From NCBI GenBank assembly GCA_934477985.1, contig CAKSOR010000136.1, positions 1 through 6,927 on the forward strand: a stretch of DNA of 6,927 nt, written 5' to 3'. Position numbers and translations under genes: made by a program. Every line of letters begins with the position of its first letter. The first letter of the stretch is position 1. The notes under the pieces were generated by a model. The model worked only from the letters and a program-made list of their open reading frames with translations, was not told the DNA's origin and ran no database searches. Shown piece by piece: positions 1-5,372 of this stretch. The DNA is from an uncultured Eubacteriales bacterium. Its GTDB lineage: Bacteria > Bacillota > Clostridia > Oscillospirales > CAG-272.

Positions 1-823
1 GCAGCGCGTAAGCGACGCCGTCCGACGCCGGGGTGAGATTGTCAGGCAGGAAGCCGATTGTCAGCGCCTCGATGAGTCCGAGCGCGAATCCGCCGATCAG
101 CGCGCCGGGGATTGAACCGATTCCGCCGAAAACCGCCGCCGCGAAAGCCTTGATTCCGAAAACCGAGCCGGTGTATGGATCGACGTTCTTGTACTTAGCC
201 GCGTAAAGGACTGCCGCGACGCCCGCGAGCGCCGAGCCGATGACGAAGGTAAGCGAAATTGTCGAGTTGACGTTGACGCCCATCAGCTGCGCCGCGCCTT
301 TGTCCTCCGAGACGGCGAGCATCGCGCGTCCCATCTTTGTCTTCTTGATGAAGATATCGAGCGCTATCATTATGACAAGGGTCGTTCCCCAGATGACAAG
401 CGAGATCGCAGGGATCTCTATCTCGCCGAGCTTTATGCTGCCGAGGTCGATGAACTTCTGTAAGAATTTGCGGTCGGTCTTGAAGATGAGGAGCGCGACG
501 TTTTGCAGGAGATAGGAAACTCCGATAGCCGTGATGAGCACCGAGAGCGGAGTCGAGTCACGCAGCGGCTTGTAAGCCAGTTTTTCGACCGTGAAGCCGA
601 GCAGCGCGCAGACGAGGACGCAGACGATCATAGTCGCCCAGACCGGGAGCGCGCTCATCTGGAGACAGACAAAGATCGAATAGATACCGACCATAATGAC
701 GTCGCCGTGAGCGAAGTTCAGCATCTTGGCGATGCCGTAGACCATCGTATAGCCGAGCGCGACGAGCGCGTAGACCGATCCGAGGTTGAGTCCGTCTATA
801 ATCGTGGAAATCAGCATTTGCAT
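1..823 (-). CDS. livH: Branched-chain amino acid ABC transporter permease LivH (C-terminus cut by window edge)
   Basis: Inner-membrane permease of a HAAT-family ABC importer for branched-chain amino acids or related substrates; it would pair with LivM and the ATPases LivG/LivF. The minus strand reads 274 codons without a stop to the window edge, against about 290-310 residues for the family, so roughly the last 20-30 residues are missing. Visible family hallmarks are the N-terminal GLNLGSVYALVALG helix (residues 11-24), LNFAHGD (35-41), the cytoplasmic EAA-like loop around AVSEDKGAAQLMGV (170-183), which would contact the ATPases, and the glycine-rich VFGGIGSIPGALIGG helix (231-245). Most of the protein is hydrophobic helices. 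Start 823 (MQMLIST) is preferred to 817 because AAAGGA lies 10 nt upstream of 823. It follows livJ in the same direction after 252 bases. Family assignment is firm; substrate is inferred from family. Confidence 0.95.
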   Translation of the reverse strand, partial: MQMLISTIIDGLNLGSVYALVALGYTMVYGIAKMLNFAHGDVIMVGIYSIFVCLQMSALPVWATMIVCVLVCALLGFTVEKLAYKPLRDSTPLSVLITAIGVSYLLQNVALLIFKTDRKFLQKFIDLGSIKLGEIEIPAISLVIWGTTLVIMIALDIFIKKTKMGRAMLAVSEDKGAAQLMGVNVNSTISLTFVIGSALAGVAAVLYAAKYKNVDPYTGSVFGIKAFAAAVFGGIGSIPGALIGGFALGLIEALTIGFLPDNLTPASDGVAYAL

Positions 824-864
824 AAGCGAACGATCCTTTCAAGTGAGATGTTACCCACAGTGAT

Positions 865-884
865 CGAAGCGTTTTCAAGCTTCG
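865..884. repeat. 6-bp inverted repeat just upstream of livH
   Basis: CGAAGC (865-870) and GCTTCG (879-884) are perfect complements around an 8-base loop. In the transcript this hairpin would sit about 40 nt upstream of the livH start and about 25 nt from its ribosome binding site, so it is more likely to affect mRNA stability than to mask initiation. A stem this short can occur by chance. Confidence 0.4.
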
Positions 885-923
885 GTTTATCATCGGACAT
901 GTTCGATTCCCCGGCTTCAGCGT

Positions 924-954
924 ATGAAAATGGTGATGAAATACACATTTTCAT
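924..954. repeat. 9-bp AT-rich inverted repeat in the livJ-livH spacer
   Basis: ATGAAAATG (924-932) and CATTTTCAT (946-954) are perfect complements separated by 13 bases. It could fold as a weak mRNA hairpin or be a protein-binding dyad. No adjacent promoter supports the operator reading. Confidence 0.45.
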
Positions 955-1019
955 TGACAAGTCGGGAGGGTTATCAAACACGTCTGTTGAAACCGCTCCG
1001 ATCACCGCAGATAACAGCT

Positions 1020-1050
1020 TTTCTCCGGCGGAAAAAGCCCGCCGGAGAAA
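1020..1050 (-). other. 12-bp GC-rich stem-loop after livJ, without a U tract
   Basis: TTTCTCCGGCGG (1020-1031) pairs perfectly with CCGCCGGAGAAA (1039-1050) around a 7-base loop, starting 25 nt after the livJ stop. On the transcribed strand the stem is followed by AGCTGTTAT, not a run of U, so it is not a standard intrinsic terminator. In binding-protein transporter operons such structures often protect the upstream mRNA from 3' decay or partly block read-through, giving excess binding protein over permease. That role here is inferred from position and strength. Confidence 0.8.
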
Positions 1051-1075
1051 GCAGCAAAGTTAAATTTAATGTCGT

Positions 1076-2218
1076 TTACTGAGCGACGTAGGTGCCGTTC
1101 ACGATCTTTGCGACCTTAGCGCCCTTGTTGGGTTCGCCGGTAGCGTCGAAGACCATTTTGCCGGTGAGTCCGTCAAGCTCGAGTCCGTTCATCGCAGAGA
1201 CAGCAGCCGCGTTGTCAAGCGCCTTGGGGTCGGTGCAGCCGGTCTTCTCGACAGCCTTTGCGGCGAGATAGACAGCGTCGTATGCGTCAGCAGCGAACTG
1301 GTCGGGAGCTTTGCCATACTTGTCGGTGTAGGTCTTGGTGAAAGCCTGAACCTTCTCGTTCGAGTCGGTCGAGACGAAAGGAGTGAGGTAGGTGAGTCCC
1401 TCGCAGAGCTTTGCGTTGTCGCCGGTGAGGTACTCGAGGATGCCGTCGAGTCCGTCGCTGCCCAGAAGCGGAAGGTTGACACCCTTCTCGTTAGCGGTGA
1501 TGATGATCTGAGCCGCCTTTTCAGCGTAGATCGGCATGAAGAGGAAGTCAGCGTCGGAAGCGGCGATCTTGGTCATCTGCGCGCTGAAGTCCGAAGCGTC
1601 CTTGGCGAAGGAAACATCCTCGGAGATCTTGCCGCCGAGCTTTTCGAACTCCTCGACGAATGCCTTATACACACCGTTCGAGTAATCGTCGTCCTGATTG
1701 TGGATGACAGCCGCCTTCTTGTAGCCGAGAGTTTTGTACGCGTAGTCAGCCATCGCGACGCCCTGGAGCGGGTCGGTGAAGCAGACGCGGAAAGCGTTGG
1801 GGTTCTGGTTAGCCGCCTCGAGCTGAGAAGCCGAGGGGGTGATCTGAAGGATTCCGTCCTTGCCGACCGCGTCGTTGAGAGCGACCGAAGCGCCCGAGGT
1901 GACAGCGCCGATAAGAACGTTCATACCCTTGTCCATAAGGGTCTCATATGCGGGAACAGACTTTGCTCCGTCAGCCTCGTCGTCCTCGAAAAGGAGAGCG
2001 ATCTGAACGCCGTTGATTCCGCCGGCGGCGTTGATCTCATCGACAGCGATCTGAGCGCCGTTGCGGACAGACTGACCATAGGTCGAGGCGGTTCCGGTAA
2101 GCGGACCGATGCCTCCGAAGATAAACTTACCGGATAGATCGTCGCCGCAGCCGGCAAGAGCGGTTGCGACCATCATCGCGACAAGAGCGAGAGCAAGGAT
2201 TCTGAGTGACTTTTTCAT
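1076..2218 (-). CDS. livJ: Branched-chain amino acid ABC transporter substrate-binding lipoprotein LivJ
   Basis: Extracytoplasmic receptor that captures branched-chain amino acids or related compounds and delivers them to the LivHM permease. The 380-residue product has a lipoprotein signal: basic MKKSLR, a hydrophobic stretch, then the lipobox LAGC with Cys24 as the lipidated residue, so it should be membrane-anchored on the cell surface. The mature part is a type I periplasmic-binding fold (Peripla_BP_6): GPLTGTASTYG near the N-terminus, the AVDEINAAGGING helix, the ITPSASQ segment (a Ser/Thr region that contacts the ligand backbone in LivJ relatives), and a typical DAYDAVYLAAKAVEKTG helix near the C-terminus. 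Start 2218 is chosen over the upstream 2293 codon because AGGAGG lies 8 nt before it and the signal peptide begins there; 2293 would also precede the predicted transcript start. It is the first gene of its operon, under a consensus promoter. Ligand specificity cannot be read from sequence. Confidence 0.96.
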   Translation of the reverse strand: MKKSLRILALALVAMMVATALAGCGDDLSGKFIFGGIGPLTGTASTYGQSVRNGAQIAVDEINAAGGINGVQIALLFEDDEADGAKSVPAYETLMDKGMNVLIGAVTSGASVALNDAVGKDGILQITPSASQLEAANQNPNAFRVCFTDPLQGVAMADYAYKTLGYKKAAVIHNQDDDYSNGVYKAFVEEFEKLGGKISEDVSFAKDASDFSAQMTKIAASDADFLFMPIYAEKAAQIIITANEKGVNLPLLGSDGLDGILEYLTGDNAKLCEGLTYLTPFVSTDSNEKVQAFTKTYTDKYGKAPDQFAADAYDAVYLAAKAVEKTGCTDPKALDNAAAVSAMNGLELDGLTGKMVFDATGEPNKGAKVAKIVNGTYVAQ

Positions 2219-2226
2219 GATAAAAA

Positions 2227-2232
2227 CCTCCT
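2227..2232 (-). promoter_or_regulatory. Strong livJ ribosome binding site AGGAGG
   Basis: AGGAGG on the minus strand, 8 nt before the ATG at 2218. It decides the livJ start in favour of the lipoprotein signal peptide and against the longer in-frame reading from 2293. Confidence 0.9.
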
Positions 2233-2242
2233 GTGAGATATC

Positions 2243-2288
2243 GGCGACAAATTTTCGGTCGCCCTTCGGAACTGTTTTTTCGTTCCGA
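2243..2288 (-). promoter_or_regulatory. livJ 5' leader with two tandem hairpins
   Basis: The leader of about 70 nt between the predicted transcription start (about 2289) and the livJ RBS contains two perfect inverted repeats. One is 7 bp, TCGGAAC (2266-2272) with GTTCCGA (2282-2288), beginning almost exactly at the transcript 5' end. The other is 6 bp, GGCGAC (2243-2248) with GTCGCC (2258-2263). A hairpin at the extreme 5' end typically stabilises Gram-positive mRNAs. No U tract follows either, so attenuation is not indicated, and I recognise no riboswitch class. Confidence 0.6.
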
Positions 2289-2295
2289 TGCAAGT

Positions 2296-2324
2296 ATTAT
2301 ACTCCTTTTTTTTGCGTCTGTCAA
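2296..2324 (-). promoter_or_regulatory. Consensus sigma-A promoter of the liv operon
   Basis: On the minus strand TTGACA (2324-2319) and TATAAT (2301-2296) are separated by exactly 17 bases, an exact match to the housekeeping consensus. Predicted transcription start is about 2289. It should give strong basal transcription, so any control would come from repression, leader structure or the post-livJ stem-loop. Confidence 0.92.
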
Positions 2325-2575
2325 CAGGGTTTGACGAAAATCTCCCAGATATACAATTCACCCCCCGTTTCGGGAGGTGATTATGTAGCTTTTTTCACAA
2401 TAGAATCACCGTGGAAACGGCGTTTTGGCAAAATCAATTCGCCGATATCCGTTTGTTCCGGATTTTTTTCGGTTGTTATTGAGTTATGCCGAAATTATTC
2501 CCGAGCTGTGAAAACAGCCCGAAATTCTCAAAGAGCAAAACAATGACCGCTCAGGCGCTTTTTATAAACTTCCTA
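2325..2575. other. Non-coding region upstream of the liv promoter
   Basis: These 251 bases lie between the terminator of the five-gene operon and the liv promoter. I find no supported gene or known RNA. The contents are the dyad at 2358-2380, a short GCTGT-GAAA-ACAGC hairpin (2505-2518), and a weak plus-strand hairpin followed by T7 (2447-2469) that follows no plus-strand gene. Confidence 0.5.
2358..2380. promoter_or_regulatory. Candidate operator dyad upstream of the liv promoter
   Basis: TCACCCCCCG (2358-2367) and CGGGAGGTGA (2371-2380) form a 10-bp inverted repeat with one mismatch around TTT. Its near edge is 33 bases upstream of the -35 box, centred near -80 from the predicted start, suiting an activator or upstream repressor site. 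A T run follows only after 10 bases on the plus strand and no plus-strand gene precedes it, so a terminator is less likely. I do not recognise the regulator. Confidence 0.4.
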
Positions 2576-2576
2576 C

Positions 2577-2610
2577 AAAAGAAAAATCCCCGCCCTTTTC
2601 CGGGCAGGGA
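2577..2610 (-). terminator. Intrinsic terminator of the five-gene operon
   Basis: On the minus strand TCCCTGCCC pairs with GGGCGGGGA (9 bp, one G-U) around a GGAAAA loop, followed directly by TTTTTCTTTT. It begins 7 nt after the TRIC-gene stop codon, ending the operon and insulating it from the liv promoter downstream. Confidence 0.93.
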
Positions 2611-2617
2611 GAAAAAT

Positions 2618-3247
2618 TCAGTCCTTCGGCTTCGGAAGACTCCAGCGGAATCTCCTCGCGAAGACGCGCATGACCGTCACCACGGCAAACCCGGCGAGCA
2701 TTCCGACGCTCTGCCCGACGGTATTGAGGCAGATCACAAATACAACCGCTCCGCAGAGCGACGCGCAGGCATAGACATGCTTTACAAATATCATCGGACG
2801 GTCGCCCGCGAAGATATCGCGCAAAACTCCGCCTCCGACTCCGGTCAGCACCGCGACGAAGAGCACAAGAAAGAAATTTCCGCCGAAGCCTCTCTCAACC
2901 GCGACTCCCGCGCCGCAGACCGTGAAGATTCCGAGCCCGGCTGAGTCCGAGATAAAGAGCATCAGGTCAAAGAACCTGTGCCCGGGATCAAATCTTCTCC
3001 GCACCGCCGGGACAAAGCAGAGCAGCGAGATGATTATCGCGATTATCAGGTAGACCGGATCGGTAAACGCCGCGGGCGGAGTCACTCCGAGCACAATGTC
3101 GCGGATTATCCCGCCGCCGACCGCCGTCGTCAACCCTAAGATGCAGACGCCGAAGATGTCCATCCGCTTTCCGATACCGACTAAAGCTCCCGAGACCGCG
3201 AACGCCGCAGTCCCGATGAGCTCGAGAACGAGGATGAAAATATCCAT
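2618..3247 (-). CDS. TRIC-family (UPF0126, YicG-like) cation channel-like membrane protein
   Basis: A 209-residue integral membrane protein, full length for bacterial UPF0126/TRIC proteins. The family is a duplicated three-helix unit plus a seventh helix; characterised prokaryotic members form homotrimeric monovalent-cation channels. Both halves carry the signature: GGGIIRD at 44-50 and GGGVLRD at 138-144, each following a hydrophobic helix. DPVY (63-66) and SDSAGLGIF (100-108) also fit. Hydrophobic segments lie near 3-24, 31-53, 66-82, 92-113, 123-146, 153-174 and 178-196, and the tail is basic (RRFRWSLPKPKD). The start ATG shares a base with the stop of the DUF362 gene (TAATG) and no good Shine-Dalgarno precedes it, so translation is probably coupled. 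It is the last gene before the terminator. Family call is firm; physiological role in bacteria is not. Confidence 0.92.
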   Translation of the reverse strand: MDIFILVLELIGTAAFAVSGALVGIGKRMDIFGVCILGLTTAVGGGIIRDIVLGVTPPAAFTDPVYLIIAIIISLLCFVPAVRRRFDPGHRFFDLMLFISDSAGLGIFTVCGAGVAVERGFGGNFFLVLFVAVLTGVGGGVLRDIFAGDRPMIFVKHVYACASLCGAVVFVICLNTVGQSVGMLAGFAVVTVMRVFARRFRWSLPKPKD

Positions 3248-4386
3248 TATTTCACAGTGATGAGTTCATATTCGCGCGTTCCGACGCCAAGCTTTTCGGC
3301 GTGCTCGAGTGTGACGCGCCAGTCGGTCGTCGGAAAAGTCGCGGTGAAGCGGTCGGCGTCGGTGTCGACAATTCCGTCGTGGCGGTGTTCGTGCTTCAGA
3401 TTGTCGCCGAGCACCGAGTTGGCGTAAGCGGGCTGGGCGTTGCAGGCGTCGGCGCAAGCCATATCGAGCGCTACCGGGTCAAAGGACGCGAACATTCCGA
3501 CATCGGGGATGATCGGCGCGTCGTTTTCGGGGTGGCAGTCGCAGTAGGGCGAGACCTGGTTTACGATGCTTATGTGGAACTGCGGGCGACCGTCGACGAC
3601 CGCCTTGGAGTACTCAGCCATCTTCTTGCAGAGATCGTCGTTCGCGCTGTCAGCCGACTGCGAGATAGCCTCGAGACGGCAGGCGTGAATGCAGCGTCCG
3701 CAGCCGACGCACTTGTTCTTGTCGATGAACGCCTTTTTCGTCCCGAACGAGATCGCTCCGTGAGCGCACTGCTTCGCGCACTGACGACATCCGACGCATT
3801 TCGACTGATCGACCTCTGTCTTGCCGCCGTTGTGCTGCTCCATCTTTCCGGCGCGCGAGCCGCAGCCCATTCCGATGTTCTTGAGCGCTCCGCCGAAGCC
3901 GGTGCACTCGTGACCCTTGAAGTGGTTCAGCGAGATGAAGATATCGGCGTCCATGATTGCGCGTCCGATCTTTGCCTCCTTGACGAGCTCGCCGCCCTCG
4001 ACGGGAACCCAGACCTCGTCGCGTCCGGTCAGTCCGTCGGCGATTATGATCTGACATCCGGTCGAAGCGGGCGAGAAACCGTTCTCCGCGGCGGCGTCGA
4101 GGTGGTCAAGCGCGTTCTTCCGGCGACCGACGTAGAGCGTGTTGCAGTCGGTGAGGAAAGGCTTTCCGCCCTGCTCCTTGACGACATCGGCGACCGCCTT
4201 CGCGAAGTTCGGACGGAGGAAGGACAGATTTCCCGGCTCGCCGAAATGAATCTTGATTGCGACGAATTTGTCAGCCATATCGATATCGCCGATTCCGGCG
4301 GTCTTGATGAGTCTTTTGAGCTTGAGCGGAAGATTATCTCCGCTGCCTACTCTCATGTCAGTGAAATAAACTTTCGATTTTTCCAT
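3247..4386 (-). CDS. DUF362 protein with two [4Fe-4S] ferredoxin motifs
   Basis: A 379-residue cytoplasmic iron-sulphur protein of the DUF362 family, whose reaction is not established. A ferredoxin-like insert carries two CxxCxxCxxxC motifs: C197/C200/C203/C207 and C226/C229/C232/C236, each able to bind a [4Fe-4S] cluster. Conserved DUF362 blocks flank it: KIHFGEPGNLSFLRP (45-59), LNHFKGHECTGFGGALKNIG (153-172) followed by MGCGSRAGK, and after the clusters CDCHPENDAPIIPD (282-295) and FDPVALDMACADAC (302-315), which add four further cysteines. There is no signal peptide or membrane segment. Start 4386 is supported by AAAGGA 6 nt upstream. It lies 19 bases after the Mrr_N-like gene and overlaps the TRIC gene by one base. 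An electron-transfer or Fe-S-dependent role is inferred from the clusters only. Confidence 0.93.
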   Translation of the reverse strand: MEKSKVYFTDMRVGSGDNLPLKLKRLIKTAGIGDIDMADKFVAIKIHFGEPGNLSFLRPNFAKAVADVVKEQGGKPFLTDCNTLYVGRRKNALDHLDAAAENGFSPASTGCQIIIADGLTGRDEVWVPVEGGELVKEAKIGRAIMDADIFISLNHFKGHECTGFGGALKNIGMGCGSRAGKMEQHNGGKTEVDQSKCVGCRQCAKQCAHGAISFGTKKAFIDKNKCVGCGRCIHACRLEAISQSADSANDDLCKKMAEYSKAVVDGRPQFHISIVNQVSPYCDCHPENDAPIIPDVGMFASFDPVALDMACADACNAQPAYANSVLGDNLKHEHRHDGIVDTDADRFTATFPTTDWRVTLEHAEKLGVGTREYELITVK

Positions 4387-4405
4387 ATTTTTCCTTTCTT
4401 AAAAA

Positions 4406-4747
4406 CTATTTTTTCTTGAACGCTCTGAAGCTTGGATAGCGCATTAAAAAATCGCTGGTTATATCCTCTTTATCGGCTAAAACACGAAGCCCCTCCTGAG
4501 TTATCCGCACCGTACCACGCACCGGAACCTCTATAAGCCCGGCTTTGCTAAGATAAGTTTTTGTCCACGCAACACGGTTGCGGTAAATGTTCTGTCCCGT
4601 AGCCTCATGTGTCATTGCAAGCTCCTGCTCTGTCAGCCCAAGTCGTTCCGCGACTTCATCGCCAACCTTACCAAAATCATGAATCTTGCCATCAGATAGA
4701 ACGTTGAGCACATCATGGTACATATCGCTATATTTTGGAAGTGGCAT
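4406..4747 (-). CDS. Stand-alone Mrr N-terminal (winged-helix) domain protein
   Basis: A 113-residue protein that is essentially one Mrr_N domain (PF14338 type), the DNA-binding winged-helix part of Mrr-like type IV restriction enzymes. Visible family features are the opening LPKYSDMYHDVLNVLSDG (residues 3-20), LTEQELAM, the NRVAWTKTYLSKAGLIE core, the wing-like RGTVRITQEGLRVLA, and the closing FLMRYPSFRAF. Complete Mrr proteins are about 300 residues and continue into a PD-(D/E)xK nuclease domain. Here a TAG stop follows KKK at the domain edge, and only 19 bases precede the next gene, so no nuclease remnant remains. It therefore should bind DNA or act as a regulator rather than cut. Start 4747 is one base after the SGNH stop (TGAGATG), with a weak RBS, suggesting coupling. 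GC is 159/342 by hand count, and all eight Asp codons are GAT, unlike neighbours. Confidence 0.88.
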   Translation of the reverse strand: MPLPKYSDMYHDVLNVLSDGKIHDFGKVGDEVAERLGLTEQELAMTHEATGQNIYRNRVAWTKTYLSKAGLIEVPVRGTVRITQEGLRVLADKEDITSDFLMRYPSFRAFKKK

Positions 4748-4748
4748 C

Positions 4749-5360
4749 TCAAATACCCAACTTCTTGAACGCCTCGAGATAGTGCCCGGCGATAAACTCC
4801 GCGCCTTTGGCGGTCGGGTGGACACCGTCGGCGGCGAACTCGGTCGGTGCCGTGCCGACACTTGCCGCCGCGAACAGACCGTCCAGCGGAACGAACACAT
4901 CGGCGTACTCGCGCGCGAGCTTTCTTGTCACCTGAATCTTCGGGTCGAGGTCGACGTGGAAGAACTCCTTGTCGGGAACTGAGAGAAGGAACTGCTCGAG
5001 CATGATTATCTTCGCGTGAGTCTCCTTCTTCAGGCGCTCGAGAATCCCGCGGTAGCACTCCTCGAAATATTCGTGCGGCATCCAGTTCTTCTCAGCCGCT
5101 CTGTGCCAGGTGTCGTTTATTCCGATAAGTATCGAGATGACGTCAGGCTGAATGTTTATAGCGTCCTCAGTCCAGCGGTCGCGGAGATTCTCGGCGCGGT
5201 TTCCGCTGATGCCGAGGTCGATGAACTCGAAATCGCGGTCGGGGAACGCCTCGCGGATGACCTTCGCCGTGTAGAGCGGATAGCCGTGTCCGAGGTCGTG
5301 GATATTGGCGCGGTCGCGTCCCGCGTCGGTGATGCTGTCGCCCTGGAATAAAATTTTCAT
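4749..5360 (-). CDS. SGNH/GDSL-family hydrolase (esterase-like)
   Basis: A 203-residue single-domain SGNH hydrolase, a fold used by lipases, acyl-thioesterases and carbohydrate deacetylases. All catalytic blocks are present: block I GDSIT with nucleophile Ser9; block II LGISGNRAENL with Gly53 for the oxyanion hole; block III GIND with Asn82; and block V DGVHPT with Asp178 and His181 completing the triad. Length matches the family. There is no signal peptide, so it acts in the cytoplasm. Start 5360 has AAGGAG 7 nt upstream, placed within the 12-base gap after the metallophosphoesterase stop. The substrate is unknown; the divergent glycoside hydrolase makes removal of acyl groups from imported oligosaccharides plausible, but this is inference from context. 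Confidence 0.93.
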   Translation of the reverse strand: MKILFQGDSITDAGRDRANIHDLGHGYPLYTAKVIREAFPDRDFEFIDLGISGNRAENLRDRWTEDAINIQPDVISILIGINDTWHRAAEKNWMPHEYFEECYRGILERLKKETHAKIIMLEQFLLSVPDKEFFHVDLDPKIQVTRKLAREYADVFVPLDGLFAAASVGTAPTEFAADGVHPTAKGAEFIAGHYLEAFKKLGI

Positions 5361-5372
5361 GATATAACTCCT

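Larger units (their letters stand above)
824..1075 (-). other. livJ-livH spacer with three inverted repeats and no clear gene
   Basis: This 252-base spacer between two co-directional transporter genes is long for such an operon. It holds three inverted repeats (865-884, 924-954, 1020-1050), described separately. I see no consensus promoter on the minus strand. The only minus-strand reading frame of note is a 29-codon one from ATG at 900 to TGA at 811, which overlaps the livH start; its reality is doubtful. The likely role is to lower or time livH expression relative to the abundant binding protein. Confidence 0.55.

Noticed and set aside
503..1063. Plus-strand 186-codon frame across livH and the spacer
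   Set aside because: It is antisense to livH, highly charged low-complexity (Asp/Glu/Arg) translation, with no RBS or family resemblance.
2219..2293. livJ start at 2293
   Set aside because: It would lie before or at the predicted transcript start and would bury the lipoprotein signal peptide; AGGAGG points to 2218.
2333..2347. CodY box just upstream of the liv -35
   Set aside because: Only about 9 of 15 positions match the consensus, which is background level in AT-rich sequence.
2447..2469. Plus-strand hairpin ATCCG/CGGAT followed by T7, as a terminator
   Set aside because: The stem is only 5 bp and no plus-strand gene precedes it.
3301..4419. Long plus-strand frame of 372 codons opposite the DUF362 gene
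   Set aside because: It is antisense to a gene with clear Fe-S and DUF362 motifs, lacks an RBS and recognisable domains, and arises from GC-rich codon bias.
4406..4747. Active type IV restriction endonuclease
   Set aside because: The catalytic PD-(D/E)xK domain is absent and there is no room for it before the DUF362 gene.
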